Origin: VRUE01 sp963727465
GTDB lineage: Bacteria; Actinomycetota; Thermoleophilia; Solirubrobacterales; 70-9
Length of the DNA stretch: 64,000 nt
Assembly: GCA_963727465.1 (NCBI GenBank)
Contig: CAVSGL010000012.1
Span: 62,001 to 126,000 of the forward strand
Direction of reading: 5' to 3'
Below the pieces are notes generated by a model. It did no database searches. It saw only the letters and a program-made list of their open reading frames with translations, and was not told where the DNA came from. The position numbers and the translations under genes were made by a program. Below are positions 29,099-39,688 of this stretch, piece by piece. Positions within the stretch are counted from its first letter, which is position 1, and the number at the start of each line of letters is the position of its first letter.

Positions 29099-30057
29099 AC
29101 GCGGGCGATTTGGAAGCCTTGTGGCCCCTCCGGGGGCCACAAGGCTTCACGGTGGTCGGGGTTCTGCTCGGAGAGGAAGTCGTTGACGAGCGCCGTGAAG
29201 CGGTGGCGGGACTGGAAGAGGAAGGCGTGGGCGCCGGCGAAGCGGGCGAATCTCGCGCCCGGGATGCGGGCGGCGATGCGGCGCAGGTCGATCGGCGGGA
29301 CGACCGGGTCGCGGGCACCGGCGGTGGCCAGGGTGGGGGCGGCGACGCCGGCCAGCTCGCGGTAGTTGCGGCCGCTGCGCAGCCAGAGGTCCTCGGCTGC
29401 GACCTGCCGGCGCACGGTGGCGGCGGGCACGCGGAAGTCGTCGGGGATCGTGCCGCGGCTGCTGGCGCGCTCGAGCCGGCGCAGGAAGCGCCGGCCCTCG
29501 GTTTGGCGGCCGGGGGGATAGAGCTCGCCCAGGATCGCCGCCTCGGAGGGGTGCGGCTCGCTGTCGATCGCCTGCGCCCGGGGGGTGCCGAGCACGGTCC
29601 GCGCGCCGCCGGGATTGGTGCCGGCGAGGATCAGGCGCGAGACGCGCCCCGGATGCTCGATCGCCAGGCGCTGGGCGACGAAGCCGCCCAGCGACCAGCC
29701 GAGCACGTCGGCGCGTTCGACGCCGATCGCGCGCATCAGGCCGGCGGTCGCATCGGCGAGCGAGTCGAAGTCGCGCCCGCGCCAGGGCCCCGAGCGGCCG
29801 ACGCCCGGGTAGTCGAGCAGGATCAGCCGGCGCCGGCGCGCCAGCAGGTGCAGCAGCGCCGGGTCCCATTCGGCCATGGTCGAGCCGGTTCCGGTCAGCA
29901 TCAGCAGCGGCGCGCCGTGGCCGCGTTCGTACCAGGCGATCCGCGTGGCGCCGACCGGGGTCCTGTGGACGACGGGCGGCAGCGGCCGCGCCGCGCTCTG
30001 CCCGCCGCCGGCGAGGACGGCGGCGAGGCAGAGGCAGATCGCGACGCGGACCTTCAT
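29065..30057 (-). CDS. Secreted alpha/beta hydrolase
   Basis: 330 residues. The N-terminus MKVRVAICLCLAAVLAGGG is a signal or lipoprotein-like peptide. Core motifs are LLMLTGTGSTM (oxyanion), GWSLGGF (nucleophile Ser), DPVVPP (Asp region) and GAHAFLFQ (His). The fold core ends near NDFLSEQ; the last ~20 residues are encoded across the 29113-29148 hairpin and look like read-through of a terminator rather than a conserved tail. Substrate unknown. Confidence 0.87.
   Translation of the reverse strand: MKVRVAICLCLAAVLAGGGQSAARPLPPVVHRTPVGATRIAWYERGHGAPLLMLTGTGSTMAEWDPALLHLLARRRRLILLDYPGVGRSGPWRGRDFDSLADATAGLMRAIGVERADVLGWSLGGFVAQRLAIEHPGRVSRLILAGTNPGGARTVLGTPRAQAIDSEPHPSEAAILGELYPPGRQTEGRRFLRRLERASSRGTIPDDFRVPAATVRRQVAAEDLWLRSGRNYRELAGVAAPTLATAGARDPVVPPIDLRRIAARIPGARFARFAGAHAFLFQSRHRFTALVNDFLSEQNPDHREALWPPEGPQGFQIARVQTQTPQSRAK
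29113..29148. terminator. Perfect 16-bp stem-loop, bidirectional terminator-like
   Basis: GAAGCCTTGTGGCCCC, loop TCCG, then the exact complement. It sits 15 bases after the winged-helix gene stop and inside the last codons of the convergent hydrolase gene. No T-run follows on either side, as is common for terminators in GC-rich actinobacteria. Confidence 0.8.
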
Positions 30058-30097
30058 CGTCCGCCAGGATCGCGCAGGGCTCGGCGGCCCGGCGCGC

Positions 30098-32113
30098 CTA
30101 CGGCCGTTCGGCGGGTCCGATCATCGGCGCGTGGACCGGCGCCGCGAGGCCGAGGAAGGCGACGACCTGGTAGCCGCCGGGGTTTTTCTGGATCGGAAGC
30201 TGCTTCCAGTTGTTCGCCAGCCAGACGTTGCCGGACGGGTCGACCGCGACGCCCGTGTTGCGGACCAGGCCGTCGAAGCCGTAGCCGGTTTTGCGCGGCG
30301 AGATCGAGGCGCCGACGCGCTGTTTGCCGGCCGGACAGAGCGAGGTCGACGTGCCGCAGAGCTCGGAGAGCCGTTTGCCGCTGAAGTTGGCGATCCAGAC
30401 GTGGTCGTCGCCGTCCACCGCGATCCCCCACGGGGTCTGCATGCCGGCGCCTTGGAACGGTTTTTCGCGGGCGAATTCGCCGTTCGGCTTGATCAGGATC
30501 GCGTTGCCTTCGGCCGGCCTTTCGCTGACTTCGACCGGGCAGGGCGCCGCGATCTTGCCCGAGTTGGCAACCCAGGCGTAGCCGTTGCTGTCGATCGCGA
30601 TGCCCATCGGCTGGTGCAGGCCGTGGCCGCTGAGCGGCGAGCCGGCGACCGGGATGCCGCTCGGCCTGAGAATCGCGACCGAGTCGCTGTAGTTGCCGGT
30701 CACCCAGAACCGTTCCTGCGCGTCGATCGCGGCGCCGAAGGGTTTGCGGATGCCGATCAGGTTCGGCCCGAGGTTGACCGCTGCTTCGTGGTTGCCCCTG
30801 ATGTATTTCGTCACGCTGTCGTTGCCGCAGTTGGCGATCCAGATGTTGCCCTTCCGGTCGGAGATCGTCTGCTGTGGCCAGCTGATGTTCCCGTCTTCCC
30901 AGCCGCCTTCGAATTCCACCGGTTTTTTCGGGTCTTTGTGCGGCTTTTCGACCAGCGGCGGCGAGAGCGGTTCGCCGTCGATCGTGAACTCGGAGACGCT
31001 GTTGTGCGGCGGCTGGCGTTCGCATTCGGGCGCGGCGAAGCCGAAGTTGCCGACCCAGACGTGGTTCTTGGTGTCGATGCCGACGGCGAAGCCGGCGCCG
31101 CTGAGGCCGCCGCCGGTGTAGGGGGAGCCGGGGTAGTAGCGGCCGGTCGGCGTGAAGCGCAGCAGGTTTTCCGCCGCGCAGACCGGTTTGAGGCGGTCGC
31201 GGCTGTATTCGTAGTTGTTGACGACCCAGAGGTTGCCCTGGGCGTCGATCGCGAAGTTGCCGGGACCGTTCATCGATTCGCCGTCGCCTTCGAAGCGCAG
31301 CGCCAGCGTCCAGGCGTCGGGCCGCCGGCGCTGACCGAGCGCCGGCCGGTAGCGCTGGAGCGCCGCCCGCGAGAGCGCGAAGAGCGGGCGCACGCGCTGC
31401 CACGGGTTCCGAGCGATCGTGACGGTCGCGGCAAGGGTGTCGGCCGCCGGGCCGCCGCCGGGCGCGCCCGCGAGCCGCAGCAGCCGCGCGCAGCGCGGAC
31501 TCTGGGCCCGGCACAGGGCCAGCAGGTTCGCCAGCGAGTTGAAGGTCTGGAGGGTGGAGGTGGAGCCTCCGTTGGGAAAGCGCAGCAGCACCGGCGCGAG
31601 CCTGCCGCGGCGCCGGGTGACGAGGTTGCGCGTCATCGCCGCGGCGTTGCGCAGGCCGGGGTTCTTGCCGACGAGGCGGTTGCCGCGGACGAACTGGGCC
31701 AGGGCGTAGCCGAAGGCGACCGTGGTCCGCTCGTTGAGCGCAGCCCGCCGCGGTACCCGCCCGACCCCGAGCGCGGCGGCCAGCCGGTAGGAGTTGGCCG
31801 GCACCGGGAAGCCGGCTTCGGCGCCGCAGCAGGGACGGGTGGCGATCAGGTACTTGACCGCGCGGACCGGATTGCGCCGGTAGCGGATCGCGAAGGCGCC
31901 GCGGCGGCCGCTGCGCGCGACCCCGAGGACGCTCGGTCGCCGCTGCCCCGGCCGCGCCGCGAGAAGGGTGACGTTCATGCCGCGCAGCGGCACCGTTCCG
32001 GCGAGCAGCCGTCCCTTGCCGATGCTGGCCGCCGGAGCGGCAGCGGGGGCGAGCAGGGCGATCGAGGCGAGCAGCGCCAGGGCGGCGCCGGCCAGGCGGC
32101 GGTCAACGGGCAA
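30098..32113 (-). CDS. Secreted NHL/virginiamycin-lyase-like beta-propeller protein
   Basis: About 671 residues from TTG 32113, which has GGAGGA 4-5 bases upstream and gives a clean signal peptide (RRLAGAALALLASIALLAPA). A GTG at 32152 would add 13 residues. The first half is a mixed domain with three Cys; the second half has repeated NHL-type units: GNLWVVNNYEYS, NHVWVGNFGF, GNIWIANCGND, GYAWVANSG, DHVWIANFSG and GNVWLANNW. These fold as a six- or seven-bladed propeller as in Vgb and SMP-30 proteins, but no catalytic residues can be assigned. It is divergent from a TetR gene. Confidence 0.82.
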   Translation of the reverse strand: MPVDRRLAGAALALLASIALLAPAAAPAASIGKGRLLAGTVPLRGMNVTLLAARPGQRRPSVLGVARSGRRGAFAIRYRRNPVRAVKYLIATRPCCGAEAGFPVPANSYRLAAALGVGRVPRRAALNERTTVAFGYALAQFVRGNRLVGKNPGLRNAAAMTRNLVTRRRGRLAPVLLRFPNGGSTSTLQTFNSLANLLALCRAQSPRCARLLRLAGAPGGGPAADTLAATVTIARNPWQRVRPLFALSRAALQRYRPALGQRRRPDAWTLALRFEGDGESMNGPGNFAIDAQGNLWVVNNYEYSRDRLKPVCAAENLLRFTPTGRYYPGSPYTGGGLSGAGFAVGIDTKNHVWVGNFGFAAPECERQPPHNSVSEFTIDGEPLSPPLVEKPHKDPKKPVEFEGGWEDGNISWPQQTISDRKGNIWIANCGNDSVTKYIRGNHEAAVNLGPNLIGIRKPFGAAIDAQERFWVTGNYSDSVAILRPSGIPVAGSPLSGHGLHQPMGIAIDSNGYAWVANSGKIAAPCPVEVSERPAEGNAILIKPNGEFAREKPFQGAGMQTPWGIAVDGDDHVWIANFSGKRLSELCGTSTSLCPAGKQRVGASISPRKTGYGFDGLVRNTGVAVDPSGNVWLANNWKQLPIQKNPGGYQVVAFLGLAAPVHAPMIGPAERP

Positions 32114-32134
32114 GATGTCCTCCAAGCTCGGGTC

Positions 32135-32168
32135 GCGTGCCGTTATTGACACACGCCAGTAAATTTAC
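32135..32168. promoter_or_regulatory. Divergent control region with two inverted repeats
   Basis: Between the propeller gene and the TetR gene: GCGTG-N12-CACGC (32135-32156) and the AT-rich perfect palindrome GTAAATTTAC (32159-32168). TTGACA at 32146-32151 could be a -35 box. The second palindrome lies 12 bases before the TetR ATG, where an autoregulatory operator is expected. Confidence 0.55.
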
Positions 32169-32180
32169 AGCCGAGCGCGG

Positions 32181-32774
32181 ATGAGACGGCGACTTAACCC
32201 GGACGATCGTAGGAAGGAGATCCTGCGCGTCGCCGCGCGCACATTCGCCGCGCGCCCATACGACGAGGTCCACCTCGATGCGATCGCCGCCGAGGCCGAG
32301 GCCAGCCGCGGCCTGTTGAACCACTACTTCGGCGACAAGCGCGGCCTCTTCCTTGCGGTCGTCCGGATGCTGGTCGAGAGCACGCCACAGGTCGTGCGCA
32401 CCGACCTCGAGCTGAGCGGCGAGGAGATGGTCGCGGCGAACACGACGGCCTGGCTCGACTTCGTCGAAGCGGGGAAGGAGACCTTCCTGACGCTGCTCGG
32501 CAGCGGTCCGCTCGGCCGCGATCCGCAGTTGGAGGCGCTGGGGGACGAGCTCCGTGACCGACTCGCGACCCGGATGCTCGAAAACCATTTCGGCAGCGAC
32601 GGCGTCTCACCGGTTGCGCTGGCCGCGATGCGCGGCGAGCTGGGCCTGGTCGAACGGGCGATCTGGGACTGGATCAACGGCAGAGGGGGCGATCGCGCGC
32701 AGACCCACGCCCTGATCGTCGAGAGCATCCTCGCCACGGTCCAGCGGGTCATCCCCGCCCTGCTCGAGAAATAG
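32181..32774 (+). CDS. TetR-family transcriptional regulator
   Basis: 197 residues. N-terminal HTH: ILRVAARTFAARPYDEVHLD, then IAAEAEASRGLLNHYFGDKR, the family signature (YFxxKxxLF). The C-terminal helical part is the ligand/dimer domain and is not assignable to a ligand. It probably represses itself and the divergent secreted propeller gene through the palindromes in the shared upstream region. Confidence 0.92.
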   Translation: MRRRLNPDDRRKEILRVAARTFAARPYDEVHLDAIAAEAEASRGLLNHYFGDKRGLFLAVVRMLVESTPQVVRTDLELSGEEMVAANTTAWLDFVEAGKETFLTLLGSGPLGRDPQLEALGDELRDRLATRMLENHFGSDGVSPVALAAMRGELGLVERAIWDWINGRGGDRAQTHALIVESILATVQRVIPALLEK

Positions 32775-32806
32775 CCGGTTCGCAATGAGGCGGTTCAATA
32801 GCGGCC

Positions 32807-32820
32807 TTTGCGTACGCAAA
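32807..32820. promoter_or_regulatory. 14-bp perfect palindrome, likely toxin-antitoxin operator
   Basis: TTTGCGTACGCAAA, 16 bases before the antitoxin ATG, followed by TGTACA at 32823-32828. Phd/YefM antitoxins repress their own operon by binding such palindromes. Confidence 0.7.
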
Positions 32821-32836
32821 GATGTACACTTCGTGA

Positions 32837-33124
32837 ATGGCGAAGACCGTCCCGGTGCGGGAGCTCCGTAGCAACCTGAGCAGCTTGCTCGACGATGTCA
32901 GCGATCGCCGAGATCACGTGCTCGTGACTCGCAACGGCATGCCGGTTGCTGCGTTGCTCCCCGTCGACGAGTACGAGGCGCTGGAGGAGACTGCGGAGAT
33001 TCTCTCCAACCCTGCCGCCCTGACGGCGCTGGAGGCTGGTTTGGCCGAGATCGAGCATGGAGAGACGGTGACCTTGGCTGAGCTTCGCAGCGACCTGGCA
33101 GAGCGCCGGCCGACCGCAAGCTGA
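32837..33124 (+). CDS. Type II antitoxin, Phd/YefM family
   Basis: 95 residues. VPVRELRSNLSSLLDDVSDR and VLVTRNGMPVAALLPVDEYE are the family's DNA-binding N-terminal domain; the acidic C-terminal helix (ALEAGLAEIEHGE and on) would wrap the toxin. It lies 4 bases before the toxin gene. The pair is expected to be autorepressed through the palindrome upstream. Confidence 0.92.
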   Translation: MAKTVPVRELRSNLSSLLDDVSDRRDHVLVTRNGMPVAALLPVDEYEALEETAEILSNPAALTALEAGLAEIEHGETVTLAELRSDLAERRPTAS

Positions 33125-33128
33125 CCCC

Positions 33129-33392
33129 TTGGCCCGGCTTGTTCTCGCACGGCGCGCCCGTCGAGAACTGCTCGAGCTGGGCTGGCCGCTGATCGACGCG
33201 ATCGAGGACGCGCTCGGCCTGCTCGAGCGCGAACCGGGGAAGGGGTATGCGCTGCGTGGCAGGCTGCGTGGCCTGTATTCGCTGCGGGTCGGCGCCTATC
33301 GAATCCTCTACCAGCTGACCGATGCAGGCAAGACGGTCCGCGTTGCGGCGATCCTCCATCGCTCGGCGGCCTATCGAACGGATCCACGCTAA
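33129..33392 (+). CDS. Type II toxin, RelE/ParE family
   Basis: 87 residues, TTG start right after the antitoxin stop. ARRARRELLELGWPLIDAIE, then LRGLYSLRVGAYRILYQL and a final ILHRSAAYR match the RelE/ParE fold with its basic C-terminal residues. RelE members cut mRNA on the ribosome and ParE members poison gyrase; the sequence alone does not decide, although Phd/YefM partners more often accompany RelE-type toxins. Confidence 0.9.
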   Translation: MARLVLARRARRELLELGWPLIDAIEDALGLLEREPGKGYALRGRLRGLYSLRVGAYRILYQLTDAGKTVRVAAILHRSAAYRTDPR

Positions 33393-33453
33393 CGCGGTTC
33401 GCTCGACCGATCGCCGGGGATCCACGGCCCAAACCCCGGCCGCGCTATCCTGT

Positions 33454-33469
33454 TGTAGGACTAACTACA
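33454..33469. promoter_or_regulatory. Inverted repeat in lon leader
   Basis: TGTAG-N6-CTACA, 17 bases before the Lon ATG. It could be an operator or a leader stem. It is not the HAIR/HspR sequence known from other actinobacterial heat-shock genes. Confidence 0.35.
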
Positions 33470-33485
33470 GAAATTGGACTTGCCG

Positions 33486-35763
<2,278 letters not shown>

Positions 35764-35783
<20 letters not shown>

Positions 35784-36090
35784 CTGCGCGCCGCTGCCGC
35801 CCGAGCTGCGGGCGGTCGCCGGCCTGCTCAAGCGGCGCTGGACGCTGGCGACGATCTACGCCAGCGCCAGCGGCGCCACCCGCTTCAACGAGTTCCGCCA
35901 GTCGCTCCCCGGCGTCTCGCCGACGACCCTCTCGGAGCGCCTGGAGCAGCTCGAGGCGGCCGGGATCGTCGAGCGGCGGCTGGTCCCCGGGCGGCCTCCG
36001 CACAGCGAGTACGTGCTCACGCGGCGCGGCCGGCGGCTTGCGGCAGCCGTCGCGGGACTGCTCGAGGACCATGCCGTGAAGGCAATTTGA
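35764..36090 (+). CDS. HxlR-family transcriptional regulator
   Basis: 108 residues. RRWTLATIYASASGATRFNE, VSPTTLSERLEQLEAAGIVE and the wing RLVPGRPPHSEYVLT are the HxlR winged helix. The N-terminal CRSC carries the Cys that many HxlR proteins use for thiol/aldehyde sensing. It starts inside the end of lon, which suggests cotranslation and a possible stress-linked control role. Confidence 0.88.
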
Positions 36091-36171
36091 CCCTCTCGGA
36101 GTTGGGTAATAGCGTGTGTATAGGAGATTGAGGATGACGACAGGGGTCTCTCCTTCACTGTCCCACAGGTC

Positions 36172-37410
36172 GTGTGCGCCGACGATGCGGTGCGGTCGTT
36201 GGTGAGCCGTCTGGGGGATGACCACGGCGCGTCGTTGAAGACGATCCGGGTCGAGCTGGTCGCTCGCCTGCGCGAACGCCTGACCGAGATCGAAGATGCG
36301 ATCTTCGCTCGCGTGCGCACCCTCTCCGAGGACGTCGGCGAAGAAGACCCCGAGTACATCACGGGGCTGAGGGCGACGGTGAGCGAAGCCCTCGATTACG
36401 GGTTGGCGCACATCGAGAAAGGCGAAGACTGGACCGGACCGATCCCGCCGGCGCCGGCCGAGCAGGCCCGCCGCTCCGCCCGCGTGGGATTGAGGCTCGA
36501 CACGGTGCTGCGCCGCTACGCCGCGGGCGACAGGTTGCTGGGCGACTTCATCATGGACGAAGCCGACCGCTTTCCGAGCCAGGCCCTGCGCAAGGTGCTG
36601 CGTGCGCACGGACCGCAGGTCGACCGGCTGATGGCGGCGGTGGCCGCGGAGTACATGGACGAGGTCGCGCTGATGAAGCGCTCTCCGACCCAGCGCCTCG
36701 CCGAGCGGGTGCAGCGCCTGATTGCGGGCGAGGACCCGACCGACATCGGCGGCCTCGAATACGCCTTCGACGCCTGGCACCTGGGAATGATCGTCAAGGG
36801 CTCGAAGGCGGAGGCGTGCGTGCGCGCGCTGGCGGCCGGGCTCGATACGCAGGTCCTCGTCGTCCCCCGCGGCGGCGAGATCGTCTGGGCGTGGCTCGGC
36901 GCACGCCGGGCGCTTGCCGCGCCCGACGTCGAACGCCTGCTCTCGACGGGCGTGGCCGGCGACGCCGTGCTCGCCGTGGGAGAGCCGCGGCGGGGCATCG
37001 CGGGCTGGCGGCTCACGCACCGCGAGGCGCAGGCTGCGCAGGAGGTGATGCTGCGCAAGCCACGCCGCCTCACCCGGGCCCGTGACGTGATCCTGCTCGC
37101 CGCGATGCTGCGCGACGATGCCCTGGCCAAGTCGCTGTTCGAGACCTACCTCGCGCCGCTCGAGGGCCACGGCGATTCGGGGCCGGTCCTGCGGAAAACG
37201 CTGCGGGCCTACTTCGCCGCGGGGTTCAACGCGGCGACGGCGGCGGCGGCGCTGGACGTCGATCGCCACACCGTGCAGCGGCGCCTGCGCAAAGTGGAGC
37301 AGGCGCTGGGCAGGCTGCTGCCCGCCTGCCATGCCGAGCTCGTCGTCGCGCTCAGCCTGGAGGAGATCGGAGCGCCGGCTGACGCCGGAGAACCGCTGGC
37401 AGAGGCCTGA
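36172..37410 (+). CDS. PucR/CdaR-family regulator
   Basis: 412 residues, GTG start with no strong ribosome site. An N-terminal all-helical sensor-like region (1-190) precedes a GGDEF-like middle region. The C-terminus has LRKTLRAYFAAGFNAATAAA and LDVDRHTVQRRLRKVEQALG, the PucR HTH. The family controls purine, sugar-acid and secondary-metabolism genes. It is followed by a hairpin, so it probably ends its own transcript. Confidence 0.88.
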   Translation: MCADDAVRSLVSRLGDDHGASLKTIRVELVARLRERLTEIEDAIFARVRTLSEDVGEEDPEYITGLRATVSEALDYGLAHIEKGEDWTGPIPPAPAEQARRSARVGLRLDTVLRRYAAGDRLLGDFIMDEADRFPSQALRKVLRAHGPQVDRLMAAVAAEYMDEVALMKRSPTQRLAERVQRLIAGEDPTDIGGLEYAFDAWHLGMIVKGSKAEACVRALAAGLDTQVLVVPRGGEIVWAWLGARRALAAPDVERLLSTGVAGDAVLAVGEPRRGIAGWRLTHREAQAAQEVMLRKPRRLTRARDVILLAAMLRDDALAKSLFETYLAPLEGHGDSGPVLRKTLRAYFAAGFNAATAAAALDVDRHTVQRRLRKVEQALGRLLPACHAELVVALSLEEIGAPADAGEPLAEA

Positions 37411-37433
37411 GCAGTTCTCTCGCGGGCGCGCAG

Positions 37434-37462
37434 GGACATCTTGTCCAAGGCAGACAATGTCC
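37434..37462. terminator. Stem-loop after PucR gene
   Basis: GGACATcTTGTC, 7-base loop, GACAATGTCC: ten pairs with one bulged C, 24 bases after the stop codon. It may terminate the PucR transcript, or act as an operator for the LmbU-type gene downstream. Confidence 0.6.
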
Positions 37463-37589
37463 ACGCGCCATATTGGTGTGCTGGCCATTGAACCCCCGGT
37501 GATAAATATGAGTGCCCGCAGGGGAACACGCATAAGTCTCTTTGGGGCGATGCGTGCCGCAGCTATATCTCTCAATCAACCGTCTAACG

Positions 37590-38177
37590 ATGCCTATGTC
37601 TGGGTCGCACGTAGCTGTCAAAACTCGTCCTTCCCGCTCGTCCGCGGGAGAGTCGGAGGCGGCCGCGAATCCCGGTGCGACGACCGGGAAGTCGGGAACG
37701 CTCTCGAAGACGGCCTGGCTTCCACACGAGGAACTGGGCCACTCGGATTGGCTCGCGACCGGACGGCGGCTGGGGGCGATCGGTCGCTGTAGTCAGTGGT
37801 GGATCGGCGACTGGGTCCGCTATGGCGCGGCGCGCTGGGGAGAGAAATACGCCGAAGCCGCCCGCATCACCGGCTATGACCCGGCGAGCCTGCGCAATAT
37901 GGCCTGGGTTGCTTCGCGCTTCGACTTGTCACTACGTAATGACAAGCTGACCTGGAGCCATCATGTCCTGCTCGCCTCGCTTGAGACCGAGGAGCAGCGC
38001 AGGTGGCTACAGCGCGCAAGCGACGAGCGGCTCTCGGTGGCCGACCTGAGGATCGAGTTGCGGGCGTCGCAGCAGGTGAGTCGAGGCACGACGCCGCGCA
38101 AGGGCGGGGTCGCGCCGCAGGGAGACGGGGAGTTGCAGGTTTGCCCGCACTGCGGGCACTCGCTGCGCTCGCCTTGA
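37590..38177 (+). CDS. LmbU-family transcriptional regulator
   Basis: 195 residues from the ATG at 37590 (another ATG two codons on; TTG 37542 is possible). GRRLGAIGRCS, QWWIGDWVRYG, LRNMAWVASRFDLSLR and LTWSHHVLLASL are the core blocks of LmbU, the regulator of lincomycin biosynthesis in Streptomyces; relatives sit in many actinobacterial natural-product clusters. The protein ends in CPHCGHSL, a possible half zinc knuckle. The 179 bases before it have no strong ribosome site. It may control the PKS or the carboxyltransferase-PPTase genes that follow. Confidence 0.82.
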   Translation: MPMSGSHVAVKTRPSRSSAGESEAAANPGATTGKSGTLSKTAWLPHEELGHSDWLATGRRLGAIGRCSQWWIGDWVRYGAARWGEKYAEAARITGYDPASLRNMAWVASRFDLSLRNDKLTWSHHVLLASLETEEQRRWLQRASDERLSVADLRIELRASQQVSRGTTPRKGGVAPQGDGELQVCPHCGHSLRSP

Positions 38178-38229
38178 CGTTCGTCTTTGACCGCAACGAG
38201 GTGGCCCGGACGTGGGCAGGGGTGGGGAT

Positions 38230-39672
38230 GTGAGCAGCGCAACGGGGATCGCGAGAACTGCGGAGACCGCCTCCGCCGAGCGGGCGAGCTCGCCGCTGGA
38301 GCGCCTACAGATGCTCTGCGACCGCGATTCGCTCGCGCCGATCCGCTCGTCGGTCACCTCGCTTCGGGTGGGGTCGCAGGCCCAGCCCGGCGACGGCGTC
38401 GTCGCCGGGCTGGGCTGCGTGGGTGGGCGCCAGATCGCCTGTTACGCCCAGGACGCGCGATTTCTCGGCGGTTCGCTCGGCGAGGCGCAGGCCGACACGA
38501 TCGACAGGCTGCTGCAACTGGCGGGCCGCGCGCGCCTGCCGGTGGTGAGCATCCTCGAGTCGGGCGGCGCGCGCATGCAGGAGGGCACGGCGGCGCTCTG
38601 CGGCTACGGCCGGATCTTCCGCCAGAACGTGCTGCTCTCCGGGCGGGTCCCGCAGATCTCGGTGATCGCCGGCCTCGCCGCCGGCGGGGGCTGCTATTCG
38701 CCCGCGCTCACCGACTTCGTCGTGATGACGGAAGGCGCCGCGATGTTCCTCACCGGCCCGGCGGTGGTGCGCGACGTCGCCGGCGAGGACGTCGGCACGC
38801 ACGAGCTCGGCGGCAGGTGGGTGCACGAGCGCAACGGCGTCTGCGACTTCGTCGTGCCATGCGAGCGCTCGGCGGTGGAGCTGGCCCGCGACCTGCTCGG
38901 CTACCTGCCGCAGCATGCCGGGGGCGCCCTGCCGGAGGCGCCCCCGGCCGCGCCGCGGCTGGCCGACCCCGGCGAGCACGTGCCGCGCTCCCCGCGCCAG
39001 GTGTACGACGTGCGAGCGGCCGGCGAGGGGATCCTCGATGCCGGTTCGCTGCTCGAGGTCGCGCCGCGCTGGGCGCGCAGCATCGTCACCGGTTTCGGCC
39101 GGATCGAGGGTCGCCCGGTGGGCCTCGTCGCCAGCCAGCCCCGCTACCTCGGCGGCGTTCTCAACACCGATTCCTCGCAGAAGGCGGCCAGTTTCGTCTC
39201 GAGCTGCGATGAGTTCGGCCTTCCCCTGGTGGTTCTCGTCGACACGCCCGGCTTCATGCCGGGGGTGCGCCAGGAGCGGGCCGGCGTGATCCGCTTCGGG
39301 GCCTCGCTGGTGCGAGCCTTCGCCGCCGCCACCGTGCCGCGCGTGACCGTGATCCTGCGCAAGGCGTTCGGCGGAGCCTTCATCGCGATGAACTCACGCG
39401 GTCTCGGGGCTGATCTAGTGTTTGCCTGGCCGCAGGCCGAGATCGGCGTGATGGGAGCCCACTCCGCAACAAAGATCATTCATCGTCGCGAGCTTGCCGC
39501 AGCCGCCGACCCCGATGCCCGGCACCGGATGCTCTCCGACGAATATGCGGAAGAGCATCTCCGCGCCGACGTCGCTGCGGCGGGCGGTTTCGTCGACGAG
39601 GTGATCGAGCCGCGCGAGACGCGCGCCAGAGTGGCGGGGGCGCTGGCGGCGCTCTCCGGCAGCGAGCGGTGA
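38230..39672 (+). CDS. Acyl-CoA carboxylase, carboxyltransferase subunit (PccB/AccD-like)
   Basis: About 480 residues, GTG 38230 (GTG 38212 also in frame). The N half carries LPVVSILESGGARMQEG and GLAAGGGCYSPALTDFVVM, the C half VDTPGFMPGVRQE, KAFGGAFIAMNSR and WPQAEIGVMGAHSA: the two crotonase-like halves of a carboxyltransferase. It transfers CO2 from biotin to acetyl- or propionyl-CoA to give malonyl- or methylmalonyl-CoA. The latter is the extender predicted for the PKS at the left of the window. No biotin-carrying alpha subunit is in the window. Confidence 0.9.
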   Translation: MSSATGIARTAETASAERASSPLERLQMLCDRDSLAPIRSSVTSLRVGSQAQPGDGVVAGLGCVGGRQIACYAQDARFLGGSLGEAQADTIDRLLQLAGRARLPVVSILESGGARMQEGTAALCGYGRIFRQNVLLSGRVPQISVIAGLAAGGGCYSPALTDFVVMTEGAAMFLTGPAVVRDVAGEDVGTHELGGRWVHERNGVCDFVVPCERSAVELARDLLGYLPQHAGGALPEAPPAAPRLADPGEHVPRSPRQVYDVRAAGEGILDAGSLLEVAPRWARSIVTGFGRIEGRPVGLVASQPRYLGGVLNTDSSQKAASFVSSCDEFGLPLVVLVDTPGFMPGVRQERAGVIRFGASLVRAFAAATVPRVTVILRKAFGGAFIAMNSRGLGADLVFAWPQAEIGVMGAHSATKIIHRRELAAAADPDARHRMLSDEYAEEHLRADVAAAGGFVDEVIEPRETRARVAGALAALSGSER

Positions 39673-39688
39673 GCTCGCCCCGGCGGCT

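Noticed and set aside
29110..32149. Plus-strand frames opposite the secreted hydrolase and propeller
   Set aside because: No recognisable motifs, while the minus strand shows signal peptides and complete domains.
37542..37590. TTG 37542 as start of the LmbU-type gene
   Set aside because: Adds residues without family resemblance and has no ribosome site; ATG 37590 preferred.
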